In this document: positions 1-7,417 of the stretch, one piece after another
Numbering within the stretch: the stretch's first letter is position 1
How the letters are laid out: each line of letters starts with the position of its first letter
Made by a program: the position numbers and the translations under genes
Source: Lachnospiraceae bacterium UBA1760
GTDB taxonomy: Bacteria; Bacillota; Clostridia; Lachnospirales; Lachnospiraceae
Reading direction: 5' to 3'
Assembly (NCBI GenBank): GCA_002314775.1
Contig: DCHE01000072.1
Coordinates: 6,150-30,149 of the forward strand
Length of the DNA: 24,000 bases
The notes under the pieces: generated by a model
The model's input: the letters and a program-made list of their open reading frames with translations, nothing else
What the model was told of the DNA's origin: nothing
The model's database searches: none

Positions 1-68
1 GAGGGTTTTCCCCTCCTACTCGATTATCCCGATGAGCCACCATCCTGCTCGATTATAATATTAATCGC

Positions 69-98
69 TTGTTTTATATACTTGACTTATGGTATAAA
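69..98 (+). promoter_or_regulatory. Putative sigma-A promoter of the polymerase/ligase gene
   Basis: TTGTTT at 69-74 is followed after 18 nt by TATAAA at 93-98, with TG at 90-91 forming an extended -10. It lies about 35 nt upstream of the start codon at 133. Similar extended -10 elements precede several other genes here. Prediction by eye only. Confidence 0.5.
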
Positions 99-132
99 AT
101 AAAATCAAAAGAAAAGGTCAGGAGATGATTGT

Positions 133-1713
133 ATGTCCAGAGCAAAGGGACAAAAAGAAGGCAAAAGTAAAAGTGCGGATATCGATGTATTTTCAAAGAA
201 TTCACCGGAAAACATTATCAGAAAAGTATTTACTCTGTATATGATAATGGTGTTTCCATTTGTGATGTCAGATAAGTATTTCAATATTACAGTAACAAGA
301 ACAAAGGCGTTCTTGTATGGGGCACTGATGCTTTTTATTCTTATGCTGGTGGCATTTATAATAGAATATGCAGTTGCAAAGTATTTTAAGGGTGAATTCA
401 CCTTGTTTTCAGTGGAGGAGGAAAGCTTCTTTTTAACACCAGACGTTTATATGTACATTTTTTTTGTGGCAAATGTATTTGCACTTTATATGTCTGAGGA
501 TAAAAACAATGCGTTATTAGGAACAAGCGGAAGGAACTTTGGTCTTCTTATGGTTTTGGGACTCACTATAACATTTTTCCTTATGTCCCAGAGATGCCAT
601 ATAGACAGTGCTTTTTTAATCCTGTTATTTATTTCCACAACCATATCAAATACTATTGGATTTCTTCAGCACTTTGGAATGGATCCCTTTTCACTCAGGG
701 AGGAGATTAGTGCAAAGCAAAAGGAAATGTTTATATCAACAATAGGAAACATAAATACATACGGCTCATATCTTTGCATTATCATTGGATTATACTTTGG
801 TATATCTGTTTTTTCTAAAAAAAGATGGACAAAGATTATTTCAGGCTTAGGTGTATTTACATCATCGCTTATGATAATCACAGCAAAGTCGGATGATGTA
901 TATATCGGAGTTGCAGCGCTTATTGCAGTGATGTTTTATGTGGCAACAGCAAATAAAAAAATAGAAGAGTACTTCAGGATGATTACAGTGATGTTCTCAG
1001 GGCTTTCCGTAATGTCTGTATTAAATCAAGGCTTGAATGGCAGCACGAAGCACCTTAATGGTTTTGCAAAGATGGTTGAAAGACCATCGATTATGATTTT
1101 AGTCACTGCGATATTTGCGGTAATCTGGATTTTGATACTGGTAATTAAAATAATAAAGAATGAGCTTTATATCAAAATACAAAACAAGTGGGTTATGCTT
1201 TTAGTTACACTGGTTGCAATTCTTGCGGCAATAGCTGTTACTATTTATGGAATTAAGAACAAGCTTGAGCTTTTCACCTTTAATTACAAATGGGGCACCT
1301 ACAGGGGCTATGTCTGGACAAAGGCCATAGAGCTTTTCAGGATGGGAAGTCCGATGCAAAAGCTCTTTGGATATGGAAATGAATCAATAGCAATGCTTAT
1401 GAGAGAAAATTTCTACAATGAAATGCTGGATATAACCCAGAGAACCTATGATAATTTGCATAACGAGGTTCTCCAGTATCTTATTACAACAGGACTTTTG
1501 GGTGCAATTTCGTATGTGTGCCTGTTTGTATCAAGTGTGAGATACTTTATAAAATACCTGAAGGATACACCTGTTGTCGGGGGATGTCTCGGGGCAACTG
1601 TTGCATATTTCTTCCAGGGACTGGTCAACCTTAATCAGCCAATAACTACTCCGTATTTCTTTTTTATCATTGCAGTTGGAGTGGGCTGTGTAAGATTTAG
1701 AGATAAAAAATAA
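133..1713 (+). CDS. O-antigen ligase/polymerase-like polytopic membrane protein
   Basis: A 526-residue integral membrane protein with about 12-14 hydrophobic segments from residue ~35 to the end. A long soluble loop near residues 385-445 precedes the signature HNEVLQYLITTGLLG (H443 onward), which matches the His-Asn plus Gly-rich pattern of the Wzy_C/O-antigen ligase superfamily. In that family such proteins polymerise lipid-linked glycans or transfer them to an acceptor on the outer face of the membrane. In a Gram-positive cell the likely product is a surface polysaccharide, capsule or glycosylated wall polymer. The start is supported by CAGGAG just upstream and by the promoter at 69-98. No glycosyltransferase genes lie to the right, so the substrate cannot be inferred. 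The family call is fairly good; the exact activity is unknown. Confidence 0.7.
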   Translation: MSRAKGQKEGKSKSADIDVFSKNSPENIIRKVFTLYMIMVFPFVMSDKYFNITVTRTKAFLYGALMLFILMLVAFIIEYAVAKYFKGEFTLFSVEEESFFLTPDVYMYIFFVANVFALYMSEDKNNALLGTSGRNFGLLMVLGLTITFFLMSQRCHIDSAFLILLFISTTISNTIGFLQHFGMDPFSLREEISAKQKEMFISTIGNINTYGSYLCIIIGLYFGISVFSKKRWTKIISGLGVFTSSLMIITAKSDDVYIGVAALIAVMFYVATANKKIEEYFRMITVMFSGLSVMSVLNQGLNGSTKHLNGFAKMVERPSIMILVTAIFAVIWILILVIKIIKNELYIKIQNKWVMLLVTLVAILAAIAVTIYGIKNKLELFTFNYKWGTYRGYVWTKAIELFRMGSPMQKLFGYGNESIAMLMRENFYNEMLDITQRTYDNLHNEVLQYLITTGLLGAISYVCLFVSSVRYFIKYLKDTPVVGGCLGATVAYFFQGLVNLNQPITTPYFFFIIAVGVGCVRFRDKK

Positions 1714-1716
1714 TAC

Positions 1717-1745
1717 TACAAATTTTTTTGAAATAATGTTATAAT
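1717..1745 (+). promoter_or_regulatory. Putative tyrS promoter
   Basis: TATAAT at 1740-1745 is preceded by TGT at 1737-1739 (extended -10). The -35 region at 1717-1722 (TACAAA) is weak. Transcription would start near 1752, leaving a leader of about 70 nt. That is too short for a tyrosine T-box, and no T-box features were seen. Confidence 0.55.
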
Positions 1746-1823
1746 ACTTAAGTATGCTATAGCTTGACGCGGGTCCTTGTACCGGATAACAGGCTTGCAA
1801 ATATTAGATAAGGAGAAAAAACC

Positions 1824-3044
1824 GTGGAATTATACGAAGAATTAGTTGCGCGTGGACTTATTGCGCAGACTACAAATGAAACAGAAATCAAAGAATTAAT
1901 AAATAAAGGAAAAGCAGTTTTTTATATTGGCTTTGATCCAACTGCTGACAGTCTTCATGTAGGACACTTTATGGCTCTTTGCCTTATGAAGCGTCTTCAG
2001 ATGGCTGGCAACAGACCAATCGCTCTTATCGGTGGTGGTACAGCTATGATTGGTGACCCATCTGGACGTACAGATATGAGACAGATGATGACAAGAGAGA
2101 CAATCGACCACAATGTTGAGTGCTTCAAGAAGCAGATGTCAAGATTTATCGAGTTCGGCGAGGGAAAGGCTATGCTTGTCAACAACGCTGACTGGTTACT
2201 TGACTTAAACTATGTTGAGCTTCTAAGAGAAGTTGGAGCCTGCTTCTCTGTAAATAATATGCTTCGTGCAGAGTGCTACAAGCAGAGAATGGAGAAGGGA
2301 CTCTCATTCCTTGAGTTTAACTACATGATTATGCAGAGCTATGACTTCTATGAATTATTCAGAACCTACGGCTGTAATATGCAGTTCGGAGGAGATGATC
2401 AGTGGAGTAATATGCTTGGTGGTACAGAGCTTATCAGAAGAAAGCTTGGTAAGGATGCACACGCAATGACAATTACACTTCTTCTCAACTCAGAAGGTAA
2501 GAAGATGGGTAAGACACAGAAGGGGGCTGTCTGGCTTGATGCTAATAAGACTACTCCATTTGAGTTCTTCCAGTACTGGAGAAATGTTGCAGATGCGGAT
2601 GTTCTTAAGTGTATCAAGATGCTTACCTTCCTTCCACTTGAGGAGATTGAGAAGATGGAGAGCTGGGAAGGCAGTGAGCTTAATAAGGCTAAGGAGATTC
2701 TTGCCTTCGAACTTACAAAGCTTGTTCATGGCGAGGAAGAGGCTACTAAGGCACTTGAGTCAGCTAAGGCACTTTTCTCAGCAGGAAATGCAGCAGATAT
2801 GCCAACTACAGAGCTTTCTGCTGAGGACTTTACTGATGGGGCAGTAGATCTAATTTCTATTCTTGTGAAGAGTGGTCTTGTTAAGTCAAGAAGCGAAGGA
2901 AGAAGAGCCATCGAGCAGGGCGGAGTAACTGTAAATGATGAGAAGGTTCTCGATGTAAATGCCAAGTATGAGGCTGCTGCATTTGCAGAAGACTTTATTC
3001 TTAAGCGTGGAAAGAAGAATTTCAGAAAGATTATAAACAAATAA
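1824..3044 (+). CDS. tyrS: Tyrosyl-tRNA synthetase (TyrRS, class I)
   Basis: Charges tRNA-Tyr with tyrosine in the cytoplasm through a tyrosyl-adenylate. The 406-residue length is typical of bacterial TyrRS. The HIGH motif appears as HVGH at residues 45-48, just after FDPTADSL, and the KMSKS loop as KMGKT at 227-231. The tRNA-binding S4 domain occupies roughly residues 340-400, including the segment SGLVKSRSEGRRAIEQGG. Translation starts at GTG, chosen because AAGGAG lies 8 nt upstream (1810-1815) and the protein begins normally with MELYEELVARG. The next gene follows after 19 nt with no terminator between, so the two are probably co-transcribed. Very secure identification. Confidence 0.97.
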   Translation: MELYEELVARGLIAQTTNETEIKELINKGKAVFYIGFDPTADSLHVGHFMALCLMKRLQMAGNRPIALIGGGTAMIGDPSGRTDMRQMMTRETIDHNVECFKKQMSRFIEFGEGKAMLVNNADWLLDLNYVELLREVGACFSVNNMLRAECYKQRMEKGLSFLEFNYMIMQSYDFYELFRTYGCNMQFGGDDQWSNMLGGTELIRRKLGKDAHAMTITLLLNSEGKKMGKTQKGAVWLDANKTTPFEFFQYWRNVADADVLKCIKMLTFLPLEEIEKMESWEGSELNKAKEILAFELTKLVHGEEEATKALESAKALFSAGNAADMPTTELSAEDFTDGAVDLISILVKSGLVKSRSEGRRAIEQGGVTVNDEKVLDVNAKYEAAAFAEDFILKRGKKNFRKIINK

Positions 3045-3063
3045 TATAAAAGGGGGATTACGA

Positions 3064-4662
3064 ATGCTGTTATATATTGGGGTTGCGGTTATAGTATTAG
3101 TAATCGCTGGTTATATTCTTTACAAAAAGGGAGTAATTTCCCTTGGAGGAGGAAAGAAAAAGGAAGCTCAGATTTCCGAGAGCTTAGCATCAGATGAAAA
3201 GGGTGATAAGCCTTCAATGAACGTTGAAGCCTCTGAGGAGGAGAGAGCTACAAGGCTTTCAAGAGCAGAACTTATGCTCAAAAAGAGAAAAGATGACGCT
3301 AAAAAGAAAAAAGAGGAAGAAGAGCGAATTGAGAAGGCCAAGATAGAGGAAGAAAGAAAAATCTACGAGATGGCCAAAAAGGAAGCTGAGAAGAAGGCTC
3401 AGGAGGAGGAGAAGGCTCTTAGAAAGCAGGCTGAGGCTGATAAGAAGGAGGTCGAAAGACTTCTTGCTCAGGAGAGAAGAATGGCCAACAGAAAGGCAGA
3501 GACTGAGAGACTTACCAGCGCTATTAAGGGGTTTGTTTTCAAGAATAATAAGGAGGATCCTGATCTTGAGACTGCATCGGCTGCATTTCTTGTAAGAAAG
3601 CAGTTTGAGGTTGAAAAAAAGGTCAGAATTCTTATAGTGGATGATGATATTGAGCAGCTCCAGAAGGTTAAGAATCTTGCCTTGGCAACTGGTGCAACAG
3701 TAACAGTTGCTGAAAGTGCTATGGAGGCTCTTGACCTTACAAGGGAAAACTTCTATGAGCTCATCTATATTGCCAAGGATTTGAGAATGATGGATGGAAT
3801 CCAGGTTTCTCATAATATGACCAACACAGAAGGTGGCAAGGTAAAGAATACAATAAGATATGCGCTTGTTTCAGAGGATTGCGATGAACCTACAATCTAT
3901 TTCAAGAACGAGGGCTTTGTTGACTATATCAAAAAACCGGTTGGTGAATATACATTCTGGGCTTCTATGATAGAAAGCTTAAGAAAAGAGAATGTTGTTT
4001 CCGACGCAAATTTTGTGAAGGAAATCAAGGTTATGGCAGGCTATGAGAGAAAGCTTCAGAATGCGGGAATAATTCTTGCTGACGGACTTGCAAACCACGA
4101 CAGAAATCTCAGAGAATTCAGAAAGGCAGCAGGTGATTTCTGCGACGATTACCAGGATGCAAGCAAGAGCGTCATGGACAGCCTTTATGACAAGGATAAG
4201 GTTGCATATATGGACAAGGTTAGAACTCTCAGAGAAGAGGCTAGAAAGCTTGGAGCTAATTATCTTGGAGATATGTTTGATGACCATGTAAATATGGCAA
4301 AGAACGACGATATGGATGTTGCTGAGATGAGCTTCAGAACACTTGAGCTTGAGTGGGAGGATGTTGTAGCAGGTCTTGCTGACTGGCTTGGAAAGAAGGA
4401 TTCCATGGTTAGTGCAACAGAGGTACTTGCCTCAGATACCAATGGACTCGAGATGTCGGATTTTGATTTAAAGATAGCCATAAAGAAAATTGAAAAATTT
4501 ATCTCAGAGAAGAAGTATATGGATGCAACTGAAGAACTCAGGGCACTCAGAGAGTACAATCTTAAGGAGCATACAAGACTCAAGGTTGAAATCGCTACAC
4601 GTGCTGCTGAAAGCAAGAGGTATGCAGAGGTTATTTCTACTCTTAGAACAATAGAATTGTAA
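3064..4662 (+). CDS. Membrane-anchored coiled-coil protein with degenerate receiver and HPt-like domains
   Basis: A 532-residue protein in four parts. Residues 2-20 form one transmembrane helix followed by basic residues, suggesting a cytoplasmic C-terminus. Residues ~55-150 are a Lys/Glu-rich coiled coil. Residues ~188-300 match a response-regulator receiver: the acidic pocket D193-D195 and the Lys of KKP (K291) are present, and S270 sits at the usual Thr/Ser site. In the strand ending ELIYIAKDLRMMDG, however, the phospho-acceptor Asp is replaced by A237. Residues ~325-440 resemble an HPt four-helix domain, in which the motif normally written HTLKGSA..LGA reads RTLREEARKLGA, so the His is R387. 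Residues ~455-532 form helical pairs that could be TPR-like. It lies 19 nt after tyrS with AGGGGG at 3051-3056. It probably scaffolds or senses rather than relays phosphate. The receiver call is firm; the HPt call is by eye. Confidence 0.75.
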   Translation: MLLYIGVAVIVLVIAGYILYKKGVISLGGGKKKEAQISESLASDEKGDKPSMNVEASEEERATRLSRAELMLKKRKDDAKKKKEEEERIEKAKIEEERKIYEMAKKEAEKKAQEEEKALRKQAEADKKEVERLLAQERRMANRKAETERLTSAIKGFVFKNNKEDPDLETASAAFLVRKQFEVEKKVRILIVDDDIEQLQKVKNLALATGATVTVAESAMEALDLTRENFYELIYIAKDLRMMDGIQVSHNMTNTEGGKVKNTIRYALVSEDCDEPTIYFKNEGFVDYIKKPVGEYTFWASMIESLRKENVVSDANFVKEIKVMAGYERKLQNAGIILADGLANHDRNLREFRKAAGDFCDDYQDASKSVMDSLYDKDKVAYMDKVRTLREEARKLGANYLGDMFDDHVNMAKNDDMDVAEMSFRTLELEWEDVVAGLADWLGKKDSMVSATEVLASDTNGLEMSDFDLKIAIKKIEKFISEKKYMDATEELRALREYNLKEHTRLKVEIATRAAESKRYAEVISTLRTIEL

Positions 4663-4668
4663 AGTAAG

Positions 4669-4696
4669 GGTGGATAGGATACTATCCACCTTTTTT
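4669..4696 (+). terminator. Intrinsic terminator after the tyrS unit
   Basis: A perfect 9-bp stem, GGTGGATAG (4669-4677) with CTATCCACC (4682-4690), has the 4-nt loop GATA and is followed by six T (4691-4696). It starts 6 nt after the stop codon at 4660-4662 and closes the tyrS transcription unit. Confidence 0.95.
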
Positions 4697-4759
4697 AGAA
4701 AGTATTTAATAACAAGGCTCTAGCTTAGTGTGTTGCATAGGCATGTCTTTGACTATAGA

Positions 4760-4768
4760 TGTTATATT
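4760..4768 (+). promoter_or_regulatory. Putative extended -10 promoter of the LURP-one gene
   Basis: TGT followed by TATATT (4763-4768) matches the extended -10 seen elsewhere in the window. No good -35 lies 16-18 nt upstream. A start near 4775 would give a very short leader ending at the AGGAG-type site before 4791. Confidence 0.4.
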
Positions 4769-4790
4769 ACATGGAAGCAAGGAGAAAAGT

Positions 4791-5288
4791 ATGGGGAAAT
4801 ATTTGATAAAGCAGAAAGTATTCTCATTTACAGATACATATGATGTTTATGATGAATATGGTAATACAGCTTATTATGTAAAGGCCGAGTTCTTTTCAAT
4901 CGGACATAGAATCCACATATATGATATAAGAACAGACAGAGAGGTTGGATACATTCAGCAAAAGATTATTGCATTAACACCGACCTTTGAGATTTATATG
5001 GGTGGATATTCCTGTGGAAGAATTAAAAAGAAGATTACTCTTTTTAGACCAAAGTATGAAGTTGAGATGAATAATTGGTTTGTAGAGGGAGATTTTTTTG
5101 GATGGAACTATAGCGTCTTTGCAGGCAATTATGAAGCAGCCAGAATCAGCAAGGAGCTGTTCAGATGGGGGGATACCTATGTGGTTGAGTTCGCAAATGA
5201 TAAGGATGGGCTTAAAGCACTTATTCTTGCAATAGCGATAGATGCTGCGGTCTGCTCAAATAGTGATAATAATAATAGCTTTATGTAG
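4791..5288 (+). CDS. LURP-one-related (Tubby C-like) family protein
   Basis: A 165-residue soluble protein beginning MGKYLIKQKVFSFTDTYDVY. It is made of short beta strands with repeated patterns such as YDEYGNTAYYVK, IYDIRTDREVGYI and YEVEMNNWFVEGDFFGWNYS. This strand pattern is typical of LURP-one-related proteins (plant LOR, Bacillus YxjI), which fold as a 12-stranded beta barrel around a central helix, as in Tubby C-terminal domains. The biochemical role of the bacterial members is not established. The reading frame is open from 4728, but ATG 4791 is preferred because a GGAG site lies 6 nt before it and the family starts here. It follows a terminator and has its own possible promoter. The last ~25 residues, including the hydrophobic LKALILAIAIDAAVC, form the expected central helix. 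Confidence 0.8.
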   Translation: MGKYLIKQKVFSFTDTYDVYDEYGNTAYYVKAEFFSIGHRIHIYDIRTDREVGYIQQKIIALTPTFEIYMGGYSCGRIKKKITLFRPKYEVEMNNWFVEGDFFGWNYSVFAGNYEAARISKELFRWGDTYVVEFANDKDGLKALILAIAIDAAVCSNSDNNNSFM

Positions 5289-5300
5289 TTAAATTATGAT

Positions 5301-5339
5301 TTGACGAGGATACAGGTGACTGATAATCACCGGTGTCAA
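5301..5339 (+). repeat. Nested inverted repeat upstream of the LUD gene
   Basis: TTGAC (5301-5305) pairs with GTCAA (5335-5339), enclosing a second perfect stem, GGTGA (5315-5319) with TCACC (5327-5331). CACCGGTG at 5328-5335 is also a palindrome. There is no T-tract, so it is not an intrinsic terminator. It may be an operator or a structured leader; which one is unknown. Confidence 0.5.
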
Positions 5340-5363
5340 TGCAAAGTAAGAAAGGAGACTAAT

Positions 5364-6005
5364 ATGTTAAATGCAAAGCAGGTTATGTATGAGAAGCTTG
5401 GTGAAAGCGTGGTTAAGGCTCTTAAAATGAGACATTTTGAGGCACATTACTGCCTCACAAAAAAGGAGGCTTTAAATAAGGTGTTCGACCTTATTCCTGA
5501 CAGTGATGTTGTTTCCTGGGGTGGCTCTAAAACTCTGGTTGAGGTAGGGATTATTGAGGAACTTAAAGCAAGGAATTATACTGTGCTAGACAGAGACGCA
5601 GAAACTGATCCTGTAAAAAAACAGGAGATAGCAAGAAAGGCACTTTTGTCAGATACATATCTTATGAGTTCAAATGCAATTACCATGGATGGACAGCTTT
5701 ATAATATTGATGGAAATGGCAACAGACTTGGAGCTCTTGTTTTTGGACCTAAGAGTGTAATAATTGTGGCAGGAATGAACAAGGTGGTTAAGAGCATAGA
5801 GGATGCAGAGGCTAGAGTTAGAAATTATGCTGCACCTATGAACGCTCAGAGGTTTAAGGGATTAAATACACCTTGTCAGTTAAATGGAAGCTGTGCCGAC
5901 TGCATATCTGAAAAAAGCATATGCGCCCAGATGGTCAGAACAAGGATATGCAGACCAGAGGGCAGAATTAAGGTTATTCTCGTAGGAGAGGATTTAGGAA
6001 TGTAA
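5364..6005 (+). CDS. LUD domain protein (LutC/YkgG-like)
   Basis: A 213-residue protein of the LUD (DUF162) family. The family hallmark is the Gly-rich stretch SWGGSKTLVEVGIIEEL, near residues 52-68, plus the NGNRLGALVFGP region. LUD proteins such as LutC take part in lactate oxidation together with the iron-sulfur proteins LutA and LutB, but neither partner lies nearby, so this is a stand-alone member of unknown substrate. Five cysteines cluster near the C-terminus (C171, C177, C180, C187, C196) and could bind a metal or an Fe-S centre. ATG 5364 is preferred over an upstream in-frame start at 5301 because AGGAG lies at 5353-5357 and the upstream stretch holds the nested inverted repeat. Family call firm, function open. 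Confidence 0.85.
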   Translation: MLNAKQVMYEKLGESVVKALKMRHFEAHYCLTKKEALNKVFDLIPDSDVVSWGGSKTLVEVGIIEELKARNYTVLDRDAETDPVKKQEIARKALLSDTYLMSSNAITMDGQLYNIDGNGNRLGALVFGPKSVIIVAGMNKVVKSIEDAEARVRNYAAPMNAQRFKGLNTPCQLNGSCADCISEKSICAQMVRTRICRPEGRIKVILVGEDLGM

Positions 6006-6175
6006 TTTAATCAGGATTAAGCAGGCTAAACAGAGGGCTAAGTAGTGAGGCATTTTCAAATCATAGGAAAATAAGTTAAAAACGTTACGTTATTAGGCAG
6101 GTATGGTTGAAATGATTAACATATGGAGATAAATAATTAACAATTTTAGTTTTTTAGTTTGTTAATTCCTATCTA
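6006..6175. other. Intergenic region before the carA promoter, with inverted repeats
   Basis: This non-coding stretch has no convincing ORF. It contains a perfect 9-bp inverted repeat, AATTAACAA (6135-6143) with TTGTTAATT (6159-6167), separated by a T-rich 15-nt loop and ending 9 nt before the carA -35. It also holds a small palindrome, AACGTTACGTT, at 6081-6091. The larger repeat may be an operator or a weak terminator for the LUD gene. The rest shows nothing recognisable. Confidence 0.45.
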
Positions 6176-6204
6176 TTGAAATGAAATATCTGTTGTGTTA
6201 AAAT
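6176..6204 (+). promoter_or_regulatory. carAB promoter
   Basis: TTGAAA at 6176-6181, a 17-nt spacer and TAAAAT at 6199-6204, with TGT directly before the -10. Predicted transcription start is near 6211, giving a carA leader of about 127 nt that holds two hairpins. Confidence 0.75.
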
Positions 6205-6228
6205 TCTTGAAAATTGCGAATAGTGTGT

Positions 6229-6254
6229 CGGCCTCTGCGATTTTGCAGAGGCTG
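6229..6254 (+). other. carA leader hairpin 1
   Basis: GCCTCTGC (6231-6238) pairs perfectly with GCAGAGGC (6245-6252) around a 6-nt loop. Two further pairs at the base (C6229-G6254 and G6230-T6253) make a 10-bp stem. It lacks its own T-tract. It lies upstream of the terminator-like hairpin and may be part of a regulatory leader. Confidence 0.65.
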
Positions 6255-6261
6255 ATTAATG

Positions 6262-6301
6262 AAAAAAAGAGGGCAAAATTGCCGTTTCACTCTTTTTTTT
6301 T
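6262..6301 (+). terminator. Terminator-like attenuator in the carA leader
   Basis: A7-GAG (6262-6271) pairs with CTC-T7 (6290-6299), and the loop holds a second stem, GGCA/TGCC, at 6272-6283. The 3' arm is itself a run of nine T. Placed between the carA promoter and the start codon, this can act as an attenuator. It cannot be the terminator of the LUD gene alone, because the promoter lies upstream of it. Confidence 0.6.
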
Positions 6302-6337
6302 GAGCAAAAATCCCATATATGAAAGGAAAAGAACGAT

Positions 6338-7417
6338 ATGAAGGCATTTCTTATTCTTGAAGATGGCAACGTGTTTGAAGGACAGAGCGTTGGATCTACA
6401 AATGAAATCATCAGTGAAATTGTATTCAATACTTCAATGACTGGATATCTCGAGGTACTTACAGACCCATCCTATGCAGGACAGTCCGTTTGTATGACCT
6501 ACCCTCTTATTGGAAATTATGGAATCTGCTTTGAGGACATGGAAGCACACAGACCATGGCAGAGAGGCTTTATAGTAAGAGAACTTGCAAAGAATCCAAG
6601 TAACTTTAGAAGTGAGGAAAATATTGAGAAGTTCCTTATAGATAATGACATAACTGGTATCGAGAGAATTGACACCAGAGCTCTTACAAAGATTCTTCGT
6701 GAGAAGGGTACTATGAGAGGTATGATCACAACCAATGAAAATTATGATAAAGAAGAATGTATCGCAAGAATCAAGGCATGGAATATGGGGCATGTAGTTC
6801 TTGATGTTACTACTACAGAAAAAATCATATACGAGGGCAAGGAGGACGGATACAAAATTGCAGTAATCGACCTCGGAGTTAAAAAGAATATTGTTAAGAG
6901 TCTTCTTGAGAGAGGCTGCAGCGTAACTGTTTATCCAGCAGAGACACCAGCAGAGGAGATTATAAAGGATGCGCCAGATGGAATTATGCTTACCAATGGC
7001 CCTGGAGATCCTAAGGATAATGTCAAGACAATCGTGACAATCAAGCAGTTATTTGCAACAGATATTCCAATCTTTGCAATCTGTCTTGGACATCAGCTCC
7101 TTGCACTTTCAATCGGTGCAGATACTCAGAAGATGAAATATGGTCATAGAGGTGCTAACCACCCGGTTAAGGATTTAAAGACTGGTAAGGTTTATATCTC
7201 AACTCAGAACCATGGATATGTGGTTAAGGAGGATACAGTTGACAGAGATATAGCCGAGGTGAGCTTTATCAATGTAAATGACGGTACTGTTGAAGGACTT
7301 CATTACATCGGTAAGAATGTTCAGACTGTTCAGTTCCATCCGGAAGCATGTGCAGGTCCTCTTGATACAGGTTACTTATTTGATCAGTTTATGAATATGG
7401 TGGAGGTGTCAAAGTAA
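6338..7417 (+). CDS. carA: Carbamoyl-phosphate synthase, small (glutaminase) subunit
   Basis: Hydrolyses glutamine and passes ammonia to CarB for carbamoyl phosphate, the precursor of pyrimidines and arginine. The 359-residue protein has the usual N-terminal CPSase_sm_chain domain (residues ~1-135) and a C-terminal class I glutamine amidotransferase domain. The catalytic triad is visible: C249 in AICLGHQLL, then H334 and E336 in FHPEACAGP. The oxyanion-type motif LTNGPGDPKD is also intact. AAAGGA lies 10 nt before the ATG. Its stop overlaps the carB start by one base (TAATG), indicating translational coupling. Expression is probably controlled by the leader hairpins at 6229-6301. Confidence 0.97.
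   Translation: MKAFLILEDGNVFEGQSVGSTNEIISEIVFNTSMTGYLEVLTDPSYAGQSVCMTYPLIGNYGICFEDMEAHRPWQRGFIVRELAKNPSNFRSEENIEKFLIDNDITGIERIDTRALTKILREKGTMRGMITTNENYDKEECIARIKAWNMGHVVLDVTTTEKIIYEGKEDGYKIAVIDLGVKKNIVKSLLERGCSVTVYPAETPAEEIIKDAPDGIMLTNGPGDPKDNVKTIVTIKQLFATDIPIFAICLGHQLLALSIGADTQKMKYGHRGANHPVKDLKTGKVYISTQNHGYVVKEDTVDRDIAEVSFINVNDGTVEGLHYIGKNVQTVQFHPEACAGPLDTGYLFDQFMNMVEVSK

Noticed and set aside
1..102. An open frame from the window edge to a TAA at 100-102
   Set aside because: The 33 residues match nothing I recognise and the stretch overlaps the promoter at 69-98. The region also has a small hairpin (GAGGG/CCCTC, 1-15) and a direct repeat CCT(A/G)CTCGATTAT at 15-27 and 44-56, but two copies are too few to name an element.
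1746..1823. T-box riboswitch before tyrS
   Set aside because: The predicted leader is only about 70 nt with no terminator and no recognisable T-box sequence.
3259..3813. A Leu/Ser-rich minus-strand open frame
   Set aside because: Antisense of the Lys/Glu coiled-coil and receiver region of a well-supported plus-strand gene; no start signal.
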